From Agelas oroides (taxonomy: Eukaryota > Porifera > Demospongiae > Agelasida > Agelasidae), in contig OX422187.1 of assembly GCA_949130485.1 (NCBI GenBank), positions 11,427,398 through 11,491,397 on the forward strand: a DNA stretch of 64,000 nucleotides, given 5' to 3'. Below are positions 12,002 to 23,300 of this stretch, piece after piece. The notes beneath the pieces were generated by a model. The model ran no database searches. It worked only from the letters and a program-made list of their open reading frames with translations, and had not been told where the DNA came from. How positions within the stretch are numbered: position 1 is the first letter of the stretch; every line of letters starts with the position of its first letter. The position numbers and the translations under genes were made by a program.

Positions 12002-12682
12002 GTCTGTCTGTCTGTCTGTCTATGTCTGTCTGTCTGTTTGGTAAGGTAGATGTCAGTTGTCTTCACTTGCACAGACCCCCAAGGAGGCTGACAAACAGCA
12101 GACAGAAGAACAAACAGGCGATAAGCCCACCGAGGGGGATAAGCCCGCTGAGGGAGATAAGCCCGCCAAGGGGGATAAGCCCGCTGAAGGGGATAAGCCC
12201 GCCGAGGGGGATAAGCCTGCCGAGGGGGATAAGCCTGCCGAGGGAGACAAGCCTGCTGAAGGGGATAAGCCCGCCGAGGGGGATTCTACCCAAGTGAAAG
12301 TTCAGGTTGACGTCCAGACAGAAGACAAGCCTACGGAAGGAGGTAATATCTGGAGTACTTTCATCTGTATAACACTGCACAATGTGATCCTTTATCCATT
12401 CTCCCTCTTTCCTGTCATCCTGTCCTCCCTCCCTCCCTCCCTCCTTTCCCCCTTCTCTCACTTTTCCTTCCTCCCTCCTTCCCTCCTCTTCTCCCCTTCT
12501 CTCCCTCCGTCCCTCCTCTTCTCCCCTTCTCTCCCTCCTCTTATCCCCTTCTCTCCCTCCTCTTCTCCTCTTCTCCCCTTCTCTCCCTCCCTCTTCTCTT
12601 CCCCTTCTCTCCCTCCGTCCCTCCTCTCCTTCTCTCCCTCCCTCCCTCAGGTGACGCAGCCAAGCCTGAAGCGGCAGACTAG
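10177..12682 (+). CDS. PH-domain protein with PKAEE and GDKPAE repeat tails
   Basis: Eight exons: 10177-10528, 10677-10766, 10844-10958, 11282-11416, 11613-11649, 11805-11927, 12075-12342, 12651-12682. They total 1,152 nt, or 383 residues. The start at 10177 has a fair context (GCCATGT). The N-terminus (residues ~10-117) is a run of EEPKA pentapeptides. A pleckstrin-homology domain follows at about residues 140-243: [15 protein letters not shown], then VLRWYKTD, and the closing helix [12 protein letters not shown] with its invariant Trp. A Ser-rich stretch ([11 protein letters not shown]) comes next, then about nine hexapeptides GDKPAE. PH domains bind phosphoinositides or proteins at membranes; the two charged low-complexity arms are probably flexible. 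I know no named orthologue. The arms are coding minisatellites and probably vary in length between individuals. Confidence is high for the gene and domain, low for function. Confidence 0.87.
10216..10522 (+). repeat. Coding 15-bp minisatellite (EEPKA)
   Basis: About 20 units of GAGGAGCCAAAGGCA with synonymous A/G changes. They encode EEPKA and the related EETKA in exon 1 of the PH-domain gene. Nearly all changes are silent, so the peptide is kept. Confidence 0.9.
11937..12040. repeat. (TCTG)n microsatellite
   Basis: TG run then TCTG repeats with TATG breaks. It begins at the donor of PH-gene exon 6 and fills that intron. Confidence 0.95.
12119..12284 (+). repeat. Coding 18-bp minisatellite (GDKPAE)
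   Basis: About nine units of GGGGATAAGCCCGCCGAG encoding GDKPAE in exon 7 of the PH-domain gene. Changes are mostly silent. Confidence 0.9.
12415..12650. repeat. CT-rich array before the last PH-gene exon
   Basis: CTCC/CTTCTC repeats that end exactly at the acceptor CAG of exon 12651-12682, making an oversized polypyrimidine tract. Confidence 0.85.
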
Positions 12683-12985
12683 GCTAGCACCGTTCTTCAC
12701 CTACCCAACAAAGAACAAATTTCCTTTTAATGCATCAACTGCATAACTGACTCATTTTTTTTCAAATTCTGAATTGTGTGAATTTTGTTAAAGTAGGTTT
12801 TCGCTCTGTTTTTAATCAATTTGTAGTAAGTTAGTGCCTTATTGCCCTGGTTTAGAGTTTTGTGCTACAGTTCTAGTGTACATATTTCAAGAACAATGTA
12901 CGATTTTGAATGTTGTATAATGTGCTTCTTATAATATTACACCCCTAAGTAACAGCTGGCTAGCTGACACCAGCCAACATCTCTC
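12683..12985 (+). other. Probable 3' untranslated region of the PH-domain gene
   Basis: AT-rich sequence after the stop codon with no open frame of note. No clear AATAAA was singled out; the transcript end is unknown. Confidence 0.4.
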
Positions 12986-13083
12986 TAGCCTCGTTCCTAA
13001 GGCCTTCCCCGACTCCAGTTTTTGATACTGCAGCAATCAAAAACTGGAGCTGGGGAAGGCCTAGGAACGAGGCTACATCTCTC
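12978..13083. mobile_element. Fold-back MITE with 8-bp target duplication
   Basis: Element 12986-13075, 90 bp. Its long arms begin TAGCCTCGTTCC and end GGAACGAGGCTA, and pairing continues inward through CCAGTTTTTGA. Direct repeats CATCTCTC at 12978-12985 and 13076-13083 are a perfect 8-bp target duplication, typical of hAT-type insertion. It lies between the 3' ends of the PH gene and TMBIM4. Confidence 0.8.
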
Positions 13084-13422
13084 CACAGTGTTGAGCACTG
13101 TACATACAGCACTTCAATTCTATCAACCTTCTGATGTTATGCCTTGATGGGGGACCAGGACATCACAAGGCTAGCCAGCCACCTGAAAATACTAACCTCA
13201 AAGATTGTCAGCTATACTGGGGTGACCAGGAAACTGAGGGAGGTGGATGTATCATCAGGTTAATTGGCTAGCCTTTCTGTAATAACTGGGGACAAAAATG
13301 ATTAAATTATTCTCAAACATCAATGTATATAATCTCTATCATAACAAGTGGGGGGTCCAAAGTTACATTTCTGCAGTAAAAACACAGCACTGTGCAAAAA
13401 CAAAGTTTGTCTTGCCGGACAC

Positions 13423-16400
13423 TCACTCCCGCCGCATGGCTTGCAGGATACGCAATATGTACAAAAACAGATTAATAAAATCAAGATAGAGGTTGACGGA
13501 AGCGAGAATATACTCTTCGGGCGACAGCTTGTGCATGATGAGGTGGGTGTCGAATATAATGAACCCGCAGAAGATGATGGCACCAGCGACTGAGATCACA
13601 AACTCCATTGCTTGACTCCAGAAGAATATCTGGGAGGGTGGGTGGGAAAGGAAGGAGGGAGAGAGGAAGGGTGGGAGGGAGAGGAAGGAAGGAGAGAGGA
13701 AGGAGGGAGAGAGGGAAAGGAGGAAGTGGAGGAACAGAGATAGAAGAAAGGGAAGAGAGGGAGAAAAGGGAGGGTGGGAGGGAAGTTAGAATAAAAGCAA
13801 GCTCAATCCGAGGCTCTGTTATATTGTTGGGAACTATCAAAGGAGGTCCTCTCACTCGTACCTGCAGCACACTAGCGATGATCAAGACCCACAGCAGTGC
13901 AAACAAACTGCAGAGAAGAATGAAAACAGAGGTGGAACGATGGAACGATCTGTAGCCAAAATGTCTGTATATCGCAGCCACAGTGTATCAGCCAACCCAC
14001 AACAGGAGCTATGTAACATGTGTTCATGCAATGACAGAACACTTCAACTACAGTTTACATAGCAAGACTTAGTAGGGGCAATAATGCATGAATGTGACAA
14101 GCTAGGCGTATAGACGACAGATTGCCTACATTCACTAGTAAACAGACTATACAGAACAGATACCCCAACTACAAGGCAGTCCACCCACGGACAGTAGAGC
14201 TTGGAAGGGCTATGCATGTTCTCACCTTGCACCCCATGAACTGAAGTCATATTTGCTCTGCATGGTGTAGACGGTGAGTGCAAGGAACACAGTCGTGGTG
14301 ATGACAAATGCTTTCAGGACCAGATCAACATCATAGAAGGTAACGATAGTACCCAAGGAGACGCTCTCCAGTAGCGTCTGTGTGTGTGGAGGGAAGTGTG
14401 TGTGTGTGTGTGTGTGTGGAGGGGAGTGTGTGTGTGTGTGTGTGTGGAGGGGAGTGTGTGTGTGTGTGGAGGGAAGTGTGTGTGTGTGTGTGTGTGTGTG
14501 TGGAGGGGAGTGTTTTGAGAACCATAATAAGTGGAGAAAGGTATTCATTAAGAATGCAGTGCCTTATACGTTGTTGGTGTCCAAATGTCTCTGCCCTTAG
14601 GTGTGTGCAATCAATCTGGCAGGCTGTTCAATGCAACTGGTAACATTTGGCCTGCCCTGCGGACTCGCCCAAATACTGCACTGAGCTGTCCAACACCACA
14701 ACTGTAGCAATCCACTCCACTAGCCAACCTCTCATAATCTTACACAGCTACTCCCTGGCTTTCAACCATGGAAAGACTTCAGAAGGATATAAGTTCACCC
14801 ACCAGCCCAGCCTTGTAGCCGCTAGTCTTCCCTTTTCATTTTCTTGTTGACATGGAAGCAGAAAAGCCGAGAAAAATGGGGAAGGGCTGAAAATACAGCC
14901 AAGAGCTTAGAGACAAAATGTTTATGAACATTTGTATGCTATGTCTAAGCTCCATTAAACTTGTTCCCTGAAAGGCTGAAATATTCAATTGTGTGACTTC
15001 AGGTCAAGTGAGGTGGGTATTGGGTGAGGCCAGGATATACCAGGTACACTCACCAAGACGTGTCTTGCCCCGCCCACTAGCCTCGTACTCGCACACGAGC
15101 CCACTCTCTTGTCCCGCCCACTAGCCTCGTACCCACACACAAGCCCACTCTCTTGTCCCGCCCACTAGCCTTGTACCCACACGAGCCCACTCTCTTGTCC
15201 CTCCCACTAGCCTCGTACCCACACATGAGCCCACTCTCTTGCCCCTCCCACTAGCCTCGTACCCACACATGAGCCCACTCTCTTGCCCCGCCCACTAGCC
15301 TCGTACCCACACATGAGCCCACTCTCTTGTCCCGCCCACTAGCCTCGTACTCGCACATGAGCCCACTCTCTTGCCCCTCCCACTAGCCTCGTACCCACAC
15401 ATGAGCCCACTCTCTTGTCCCTCCCACTAGCCTCGTACCCACATGAACCCACTCTCTCGCCCCAGCCCACTAGCCTCGTACCCACACGAGCCCACTCTTT
15501 CGCCCCGCCCACTAGCCTCGTACCCGCACATGAACCCACTCTCTCGCCCCAGCCCACTAGCCTCGTACCCACACGAGCCCACTCTCTCGCCCCGCCCACT
15601 AGCCTCATACCCACACATGAGCCCACTCTCTTGCCCCAGCCCACTAGCCTCGTACCCACATGAGCCCACTCTCTTGTCCCTCCCACCCACACATGAGCCC
15701 AGTCTCTTGCCCCTCCCACTAGCCTCGTACCCACACATGAGCCCACTCTCTTGCCCCGCCCACTAGCCTCGTACCCACACATGAGCCCACTCTCTTGTCC
15801 CGCCCACTAGCCTCGTACCCGCACATGAGCCCACTCTCTTGCCCCAGCCCACTAGCCTCGTACCCACATGAGCCCACTCTCTTGCCCCTCCCACTAGCCT
15901 CGTACCCACACATGAGCCCACTCTCTTGCCCCTCCCACTAGCCTCGTACCCACACATGAGCCCACTCTCTTGCCCCGCCCACTAGCCTCGTACCCACACA
16001 TGAGCCCACTCTCTTGTCCCGCCCACTAGCCTCGTACTCGCACATGAGCCCACTCTCTTGCCCCTCCCACTAGCCTCGTACCCACACATGAGCCCACTCT
16101 CTTGTCCCTCCCACTAGCCTCGTACCCGCACATGAGCCCACTCTCTTGCCCCTCCCACTAGCGTGCCCACATGAGAGGACATGAGCCCAGACGTGTCTCG
16201 CCCCAGCCCACCGTGTCTCTGGAGGGAGACTTACAAAGGTGGCCAAGAGATAGTAGTTGGTGGGGGCATCGTGTCTCTTGAAGATGAGAGCAAAGAGGAC
16301 GGCAAATGTCGCAATTAGTGTGCCAAATGTGAAGACAGGGCTGTGTGTGTGTGTGTGTGGAGGGAAGAGAGGAGGGAGGAATGGGAATGTGTGGAAGGGG

Positions 16401-17205
16401 GTATATCTTTACGTCTACACACAAACACACCGTCCCCACTATACTCCCATTCTCACACCTCACACACACACATCCCCACCTTGTCTGCACAAATCCCTTC
16501 ACCTGTGGGACAAACAGACACAGGACGGAGACAGCCACGGTCAGTGACAGCTGGGCAGTCAGGATCCCATACACCTTGCGAAGAAAACCTGCAGTGATGT
16601 AAAGTGACTATGGTTGAGCATGCCTACACTAGCTGTGTCATTGCCTGGTGCCGGGAGGGAATCTAGAACCACCTCACTTTATGAATAGAAGAGTCGTGAA
16701 TAAAACCTCAGTTAGAGTCGTCACAGCAGTAGACAGGGGTCTTACTTCCCGGTGGGATACGGAGAGGGGAAGAGGTTGTCCTTCAATTCACTCATCCTCT
16801 CCTGATGCTTGGTTCACAAGGTGTACAGTATGTAAGGAAGGGTACGTTCATCTACCGTCTTTACGTGCAACATGGAGTCAGAGTTAGTGATGAAACTGTC
16901 CTTCATATTCCAACTCTATTCAGACATTCCGACTCCATACACTGAACATCTCAGTCTACTAGTCTAGCAAGGATTACAAGCTCACGTCCCTCCTCGCATT
17001 CACACGCTCACCACCTCACGTCCCTCCTCTCATTCACACGCTCACCACCTCACGTCCCTCCTCTCATTCACACGCTAACCACCTCACGTTCCAACTTACT
17101 GAGTCTGAGCGCGACCTCAGCCTGCCAGACGGACAGTCCTTTCTCTGATTTGAGTCTCGGCGACCCTGTGGACAGTGGACCGTCAAACACCGACTCCAGA
17201 TCCAT
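13423..17205 (-). CDS. TMBIM4: TMBIM4 / Lifeguard-4, BAX-inhibitor-1 family membrane protein
   Basis: Six exons in transcript order: 17100-17205, 16480-16588, 16235-16340, 14226-14377, 13862-13907, 13423-13629. They total 726 nt, or 241 residues (human 238). TMBIM4 is a seven-helix Golgi/ER membrane protein that regulates calcium leak and cell survival. Telling blocks are [35 protein letters not shown], and the C-terminal [20 protein letters not shown] and [13 protein letters not shown]. The two aspartates in FDTH and YLDF match the pair proposed as a pH-sensitive gate in this family. The start MDLESVFDG lies 145 bp from the neurochondrin start on the opposite strand. Intron 3 (14378-16234) is enlarged by a 44-bp minisatellite. 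Identity and structure are secure. Confidence 0.94.
13628..13790. repeat. GGAGG/GAAGG purine-rich array
   Basis: On the TMBIM4 (minus) strand this is a CT-rich tract ending at the acceptor of the last exon (13629). Confidence 0.85.
14379..14515. repeat. (TG)n/GGAGGGGAG compound array
   Basis: TG runs alternate with GGAGGGAAG blocks. On the minus strand the CA/CT tract abuts the acceptor of TMBIM4 exon 14226-14377. Confidence 0.9.
15056..16172. repeat. ~44-bp minisatellite, about 25 copies
   Basis: Units read CCCACTAGCCTCGTACCCAC, then ACATGAGCCCACTCTCTTG and CCCCGC. GCCCCGCC, GTCCCTCC and GCCCCAGCC variants are interspersed, and some units are 2-4 bp shorter. The array sits wholly inside TMBIM4 intron 3. 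The phrase CTAGCCTCGT recalls the end of the local fold-back elements, so the array may have grown from one. Confidence 0.92.
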
Positions 17206-17350
17206 CACGATTCCCCTTCTTTATATGCGTGTCTACCAGTGACAGGGTCTACAGCATTACTGTACAGCTTCTCAGTCGTGCTGGTTGTCTTATGACGTCA
17301 TTGTTTATTTCTAAATAAAGCGCACCTGCTGTTCGGCGACAGCCGAGGAC
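17206..17350. promoter_or_regulatory. Bidirectional promoter of TMBIM4 and NCDN
   Basis: Only 145 bp separate the two divergent start codons. A perfect CRE palindrome TGACGTCA lies at 17293-17300. No TATA box is evident. A promoter role follows from the head-to-head layout. Confidence 0.7.
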
Positions 17351-20300
17351 ATGGATCTTGATCGCTGTCTCGGCTTGCTGAAGAGCGCTCGCTCCGACAA
17401 TGAAAGAATGGCAGCCCTGCTACTGGTACTGTGTGCATGTGCACGCATGGAGTTTGTATGCGATCTGTGCATGGGAGTAGAGTCCGTAGAGATCTGAGTA
17501 CGAGAGCTAGCGCACGATCCCGCATGCAAAGCTAGACGGACTGGTGCAGGTGTAGTCTCGCAATCGGGCCCACCACAGATCGCTTTCAGTATTACGCACG
17601 GAGGTAGGTCCGCAAGCCACATCCAGTGCGGATTGCTTTCAGTATACTGAGCTTATCAAAGCGATCCGCACTGAGGTTGGATTGGCATTGCAAGGCTTGC
17701 GTGACTCCGGCGAGCACCGGAGGAAGCCTTCCTGAGAGCGATCCACGCAAGGGTTAGCTTGAAGAGATCTGTGCAGATAGGTGTATTATCTATGACAGAG
17801 ATGACAAGTAGTAGATGTATAAAAACACCATGAGTGATCATCCAGTACATTTGCCATGGGACCAAGGTTGCACATATGTTCACATAGGTGCAATATCTGG
17901 CTTGTGAGCTTGCATCTCAGCATGCAACTACGTATACACGCCCCCTCCTTCCTCAGGTGACGAAGTTGGTTCGCTCTGGGGAGGTTGGTGGGGAGGAGAG
18001 GAGGAGAGTGTTTGATGCAGTTGGGTTCTCCTTCATCAACCGTCTCCTAGCGACACGTGAGTCTCCTAGTGACAGTCTCCTAGCGACACGTGAGTCTCCT
18101 AGCGACATGGAGACTCCTAGTGACAGTCTCCTAGCGACACGTGAGTCTCCTAGTGACACGGAGACTCCTAGCAACAGTCTCCTAGCGACACGGAGACTCC
18201 TAGCGACAGTCTCCTAGCGACACGGAGACTCCTAGCGACAGTCTCCTAGCGACACGTGAGTCTCCTAGTGACAGTCTCCTAGCGACACGTGAGTCTCCTA
18301 GCGACATGGAGACTCCTAGTGACAGTCTCCTAGCGACACGTGAGTCTCCTAGCGACACGGAGACTCCTAGCAACAGTCTCCTAGCGACACGGAGACTCCT
18401 AGCGACAGTCTCCTAGCGACACGGAGACTCCTAGCGACAGTCTCCTAGCGACAGTCTCCTAGCGACACGGAGACTCCTAGCGACAGTCTCCTAGCGACAG
18501 TCTCCTAGCGACACGGAGACTCCTAGCGACAGTCTCCTAGCGACAGTCTCCTAGCGACACGGAGACTCCTAGCGACAGTCTCCTAGCGACAGTCTCCTAG
18601 CGACACGGAGACTCCTAGCGACAGTCTCCTAGCGACACGGAGACTCCTAGCGACAGTCTCCTAGCGACACGGAGACTCCTAGCGACAGTCTCCTAGCGAC
18701 AGTCTCCTAGCGACACGGAGACTCCTAGCGACAGTCTCCTAGCGACAGTCTCCTAGCGACACGGAGACTCCTAGCGACAGTCTCCTAGCAACAGTCTCCT
18801 AGCGACACGGAGACTCCTAGCGACAGTCTCCTTTGTACTTTTCTTACTCCATATTTCAAGTAAGTTAGGTAAACCAAACAGCAAATAATTGCTAATGCAA
18901 GGGCTTTACTCTTACTGTATATCCGAATTGTCTACTAGCAATTTTAACATGTGAGCCTTCTAGCAGCATTTAAATTTCCTTTGTATACAATACCAGCTAT
19001 CTGAGTGCATTTCTTGTATGAGATAGCAGTCCCCATCTCCAAGTCACCCCTGTGCAGCTGATGAGGCCTGGTACAACTTTGTACAACATCTAGGCCTGCC
19101 TTTTGTCAGGGAGATGTTGGTTCATTGATTACTCACTTCTGTGTATAGTGGACAAGTCTCCTGTGTTGATGTCCAGGTCAGATTCCGGACGGGTGCGAGA
19201 CAAACCCTTTCCAGAAAATTGCTGTGACAATCCTAGCTTGCTTCTGCACAGACCCTGAGCTGGTGAGTCCCTCTCTGTACCCCCCTCTCCCCCCTTCCCC
19301 CTTCTCCCCCCTTCCCCCTCTCCCGCCTTCCCCCCTCTCCCCCCTCCCCTCTCCCTCTCTCCCTCTGCCCCCCTTCCCCCCTCTCCCCCCTCTCCCCCCT
19401 TCCCCCCTTTCTCCCTCTCCCCTCTCCCCCTCTCCCCTCCCCCCCTCTCCCTCTCCCCTCTCTCCCTCTCTCCTCTCTCTGCCCCCTCTGCCCCCTCTAC
19501 CCCTCTCTCCTCTCTCTCCCTCTGCCCCCTTCCCCCCTCTCTCCCTCTCTCTCCCCCCTTCCCCCTTCCCCCCTTCCCCCCTCTCCCCCTCTTCCCTCTC
19601 TCCCTCTGCCTCCCCCCTCTCCTCTCTCCTCTATGAAAGAAAATGTGCAGAAGTTTCCTTGTGTCCTTTCTACCCTCTCTCTTCCCTGCTCCCTTTCCCT
19701 CCTTCCTCCCTCCTCCCTCCTCCCTCCTCCCTCCTCCTTCCTCCCTCCTCCCTCCTCCCTCCTCCCTCCTCCCTCCTCCCTCCTCCCTCCCTCTACAGGT
19801 CATCCATCCACAAGTCACCTCCAAGATTCCTCTATTCAATGAGCTAATACTACAGAGGTATATTACTGACGCTAAACAGATTAGTGAAATAGTTTAATGA
19901 TCACCAGCATCCTATGACTAGCACAGTTCAGCTCCAGTCTCCCCGCCCTGTGCAGGGGTACTTCTAGTGATGCTGGTCTGGCAGCAGATTCTCTCCAGTG
20001 TCTCCAAGCGATGGCTGCCACGCCCCTTGGACTCCAGTGTCTCTGGAGGGGTGGGACGCTGGAGGCTCTGGCAGAGTGCAGCACCACACTGGGCACAGGT
20101 AGGAGGGTACCCAGACCTCGTGCACCTGAGCAGAGACCGACTGTGATCCATTCATACACCAGGACCCAGGACCGCTAGTTACATGGCCCTTCCATGTGTC
20201 TACAAGCCAGACAATGACCTATGTAGCCAGTCGGCAGTGACCCAGCACCTCTACACTGCAGGGGGTGCGGGGCAATGACCTAGTGCTATGTAACCAGTCG

Positions 20301-23300
20301 GCAGTGACCTAGCACCTCTACACTGCAGGTGGTGCAGGGGCAATGACCTAGTGCTAGGCATGCGCACATTATGCCGGCATAATTTAAAGCACAATAGGGA
20401 GCTATTAGCATAAGCACAATTTCGAGCATAATAGGTAAACCCAACGCGCTTACGTAATTATTTAACCTTTGAACTACTAAACAATGCCCACGTGTAAAGT
20501 AACTTCAGTCGTATATACCGCTCACGCTACTATTAAACTAAAAGGTACTACTAGCACGAGGATCGCGACGTCTTGACTCTTGCAACAGCTCATATCAGAG
20601 CTCGGGTAGTATGCCCAAGGAGGCGGAGTCCACATCATCCGAGTCGACTGTATCATTGCTGGACCGACTCAAGGCTCCTACGCGATCAGGACTGTCTCGT
20701 AAACGTTCTTACACATTGGGCATAATGGGGAAGATAACTGAGCATAATTGGTAAAATTATCAGGAATAAAGGAATAGCATAATACGATAGCAATGAAGCA
20801 TAATGTGCGGGAGCCTACCTAGTGCTATGTAGCCAGTCGGCAGTGACCCAGCCAGTCGGCAGTGACCCAGCCCCTCTACACTGCAGGTGGTGCGGAGGCA
20901 AGATCTCTCCTTTTGAGCATGTTGGCAGACAGTGAGCTGGTGAGGGAGGGGAGGGAGAGGGTGGGACTCATCGTGGGGACGTTGGCCAGGGAGTTTAGGA
21001 CCAACCAGGTGGGCTCAACCGTTGTTTGTTTGTTTGTTTGTTTGTTTGTTTTCATGTCATGTTGCTATCAACATAGGATGCACTGAAGTTTGTGCTCTGT
21101 GATACAATCTACTCCATCTTGGCTGTCACTGGAGAGGTGAGGCAATATGTCAGACCCTCTCAGCATATGAGCAATATGTCAGACTACCTCATGACCTGTT
21201 GTATTGTGTGGCAGGTATTACAATGCATGGACCAGTCCTGGTTGCAGGATGTGGCAGTGGGATTGAGGGACATCCTTACCAGTAAAATAGGTTAGCATCA
21301 ATCGTATGTGTGTACATAAAATCCTATGAACTACATGTAAGGCTTGATAGCAATAGTATGCAGCAATAATGTGTGCATTGAAGAGTAAATTTGTACAAAT
21401 GCTTTGAAACTCTCAGATGTGACCCAGCGTTCCTCGTCCCTCCGTCTGTCTGCCCTCCTCTGTCACCTGTTTGGAGTGGAGTGGAGCCTCAAGCTGGGAG
21501 CCAGCGAACAAAGGTAAGGCTCATGGCGGGCTGTCCGGGTACGTTGTAACGTCTCTGATCCTCTGTCCTGCAGGCCAGGGTCATTTTTCAGACTCCTTGT
21601 CAATCTTGTCAGTGTGGTGAGTTGCAGTAGATAGACGACTCATGAGTCCCCTCTCCCCTCTTTCTCTTTCATGGGGCCACACCCCCTCTCTCCCCTCCTC
21701 ATGTGACCACACCTCCTCGCATGTGACCACACCCCCTCTCTCCCATGTGACCACACCCCTTCTCTCTCCCCTCCCACTGCAGGAAGTAAGAATGGCTCTT
21801 GAAGGACGAGAGATCACGGAGGTTATTACAGACTCTGTCCTCCTCTCCTCCTGTTTCATCATATTGGAACAAGCTGTGGTGCTCATTGCTAACCTGTCTG
21901 AGAAGACAGAAGGTACAGGTGGAATGTAGTCTGGCTCCAAGGCTGTCCAGTTTTTGATTGTTTAAAATTGAGAAAAGGGTTGTGAAATTTATCACACGAT
22001 TGATGTCAATGTCTACCTGGGTAGGTAAGTCTTCAACTGAGGAAATGTGTTCATACCAGCTGGAGACGGGAATGTGCGCTTGTTGTTCAGGGTAGAGAGA
22101 AATCCTGATACATTTGTGTTTGTGTGTGTTGTCACGGTTTCACTTCACAGCAGCCCCTCAGCCATTGTCCCAAGAGGATCTACTTCAGCTTCACACCACC
22201 CTCACTGAAGCCTTTTCATCTGTGGTCTACTTTCTGCACAGCCTGGAGCAGCTTGACCCTGACACTGTCTTGCTCCGTGAGGGAGTTGTGTTTGCAGCCG
22301 TCAGGTATGGTGGGGGAGGGAGAGGAGGGAGGGAGAGAGGGAGGAGGTGAGGGAGGGAGGGAGAGGAGGGAGGGAGAGAGGGAGGAGGTGAGGGAGGGAG
22401 GGAGAGGGAGGAGGTGAGGGAGGGAGAGAGGGAGGAGGTGAGGGAGGGAGAGAGGGAGGAAGTGAGGGAGGGAGAGGGAGGAGGAAGGGAGAGTGAGGAG
22501 GTGAGGAAGGGAGAGAGGGAGGGAGGGAGAGAGGGAGGAGGTGAGGGAGGGAGGGAGGGAGAGAGGGAGGAGGGAGAGGAGGAAGGGAGAGGGGGAGGAG
22601 GTGAGGGAGGGAGAGGGAGGAGGTGAGGGAGGGAGAGGGAGGAGGTGTGGGAGGAGGTGGGAAAGTGAGGGAGCTGGTAGCTGTTTTGCAAGAGTGTTGT
22701 AGGCGGTGAGAGGGGTAGTGGGAGGGTGGGGAGGGTGGGGAGGGAGGTTCACCACAATACTGTACATGTCCTGTGCTGTGTGCACCAGGGTGTTGGGGGC
22801 GTGGCTGGCAGAGGAGAACCTGGTCCTCTCGACGGATGTCTACAAACTCCTTCCATTTCTGATGAAGTTGTGTGACGTCTCGGGTACAGAGGAATCACTC
22901 CACACACTAGGGAAGCCAGCTCATAGTGCAACAAGTGATCAGAGAGCCTCAGACCACGCTGCCACCGAACCTGAGGGCTTGATAAAGTTCCTTCTTCCTG
23001 GACTGTGTCATATGACAGCTGAAGACAAGCCACGGAGGATTTTACTTGAGGCAGACGTACAGAGGATTCTAGTGACCCATTTTCAGAGATTGTCCTCTCA
23101 GCCACACACAAGGTGAGTCAGAGAGCTGTGTGCCTAGTGGTGCCTAGCCTGCACTGCCTGAAGAAAGGACTTACATGGATAATTGTTAGCAGCCTTTACC
23201 ACCAAAGTTATTTGACCGTTTGAAGAGAAAAATAAATTGAGCTCGGGACTCAAACCTGGATCTTCTGAATATTGGAGCAGAGGATAGACACAGCTTGATT

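Noticed and set aside
15339-15957. Open frames of 100-147 residues with [10 protein letters not shown]-type repeats
   Set aside because: Translation of the 44-bp minisatellite inside TMBIM4 intron 3.
19129-19897. Large Glu/Gly/Arg-rich (minus) and Pro/Ser/Leu-rich (plus) open frames
   Set aside because: Pure repeat effect of the CT-rich array before NCDN exon 4; also the arrays at 22216-22785, 41579-42578, 54093-55495 and 55738-56552.
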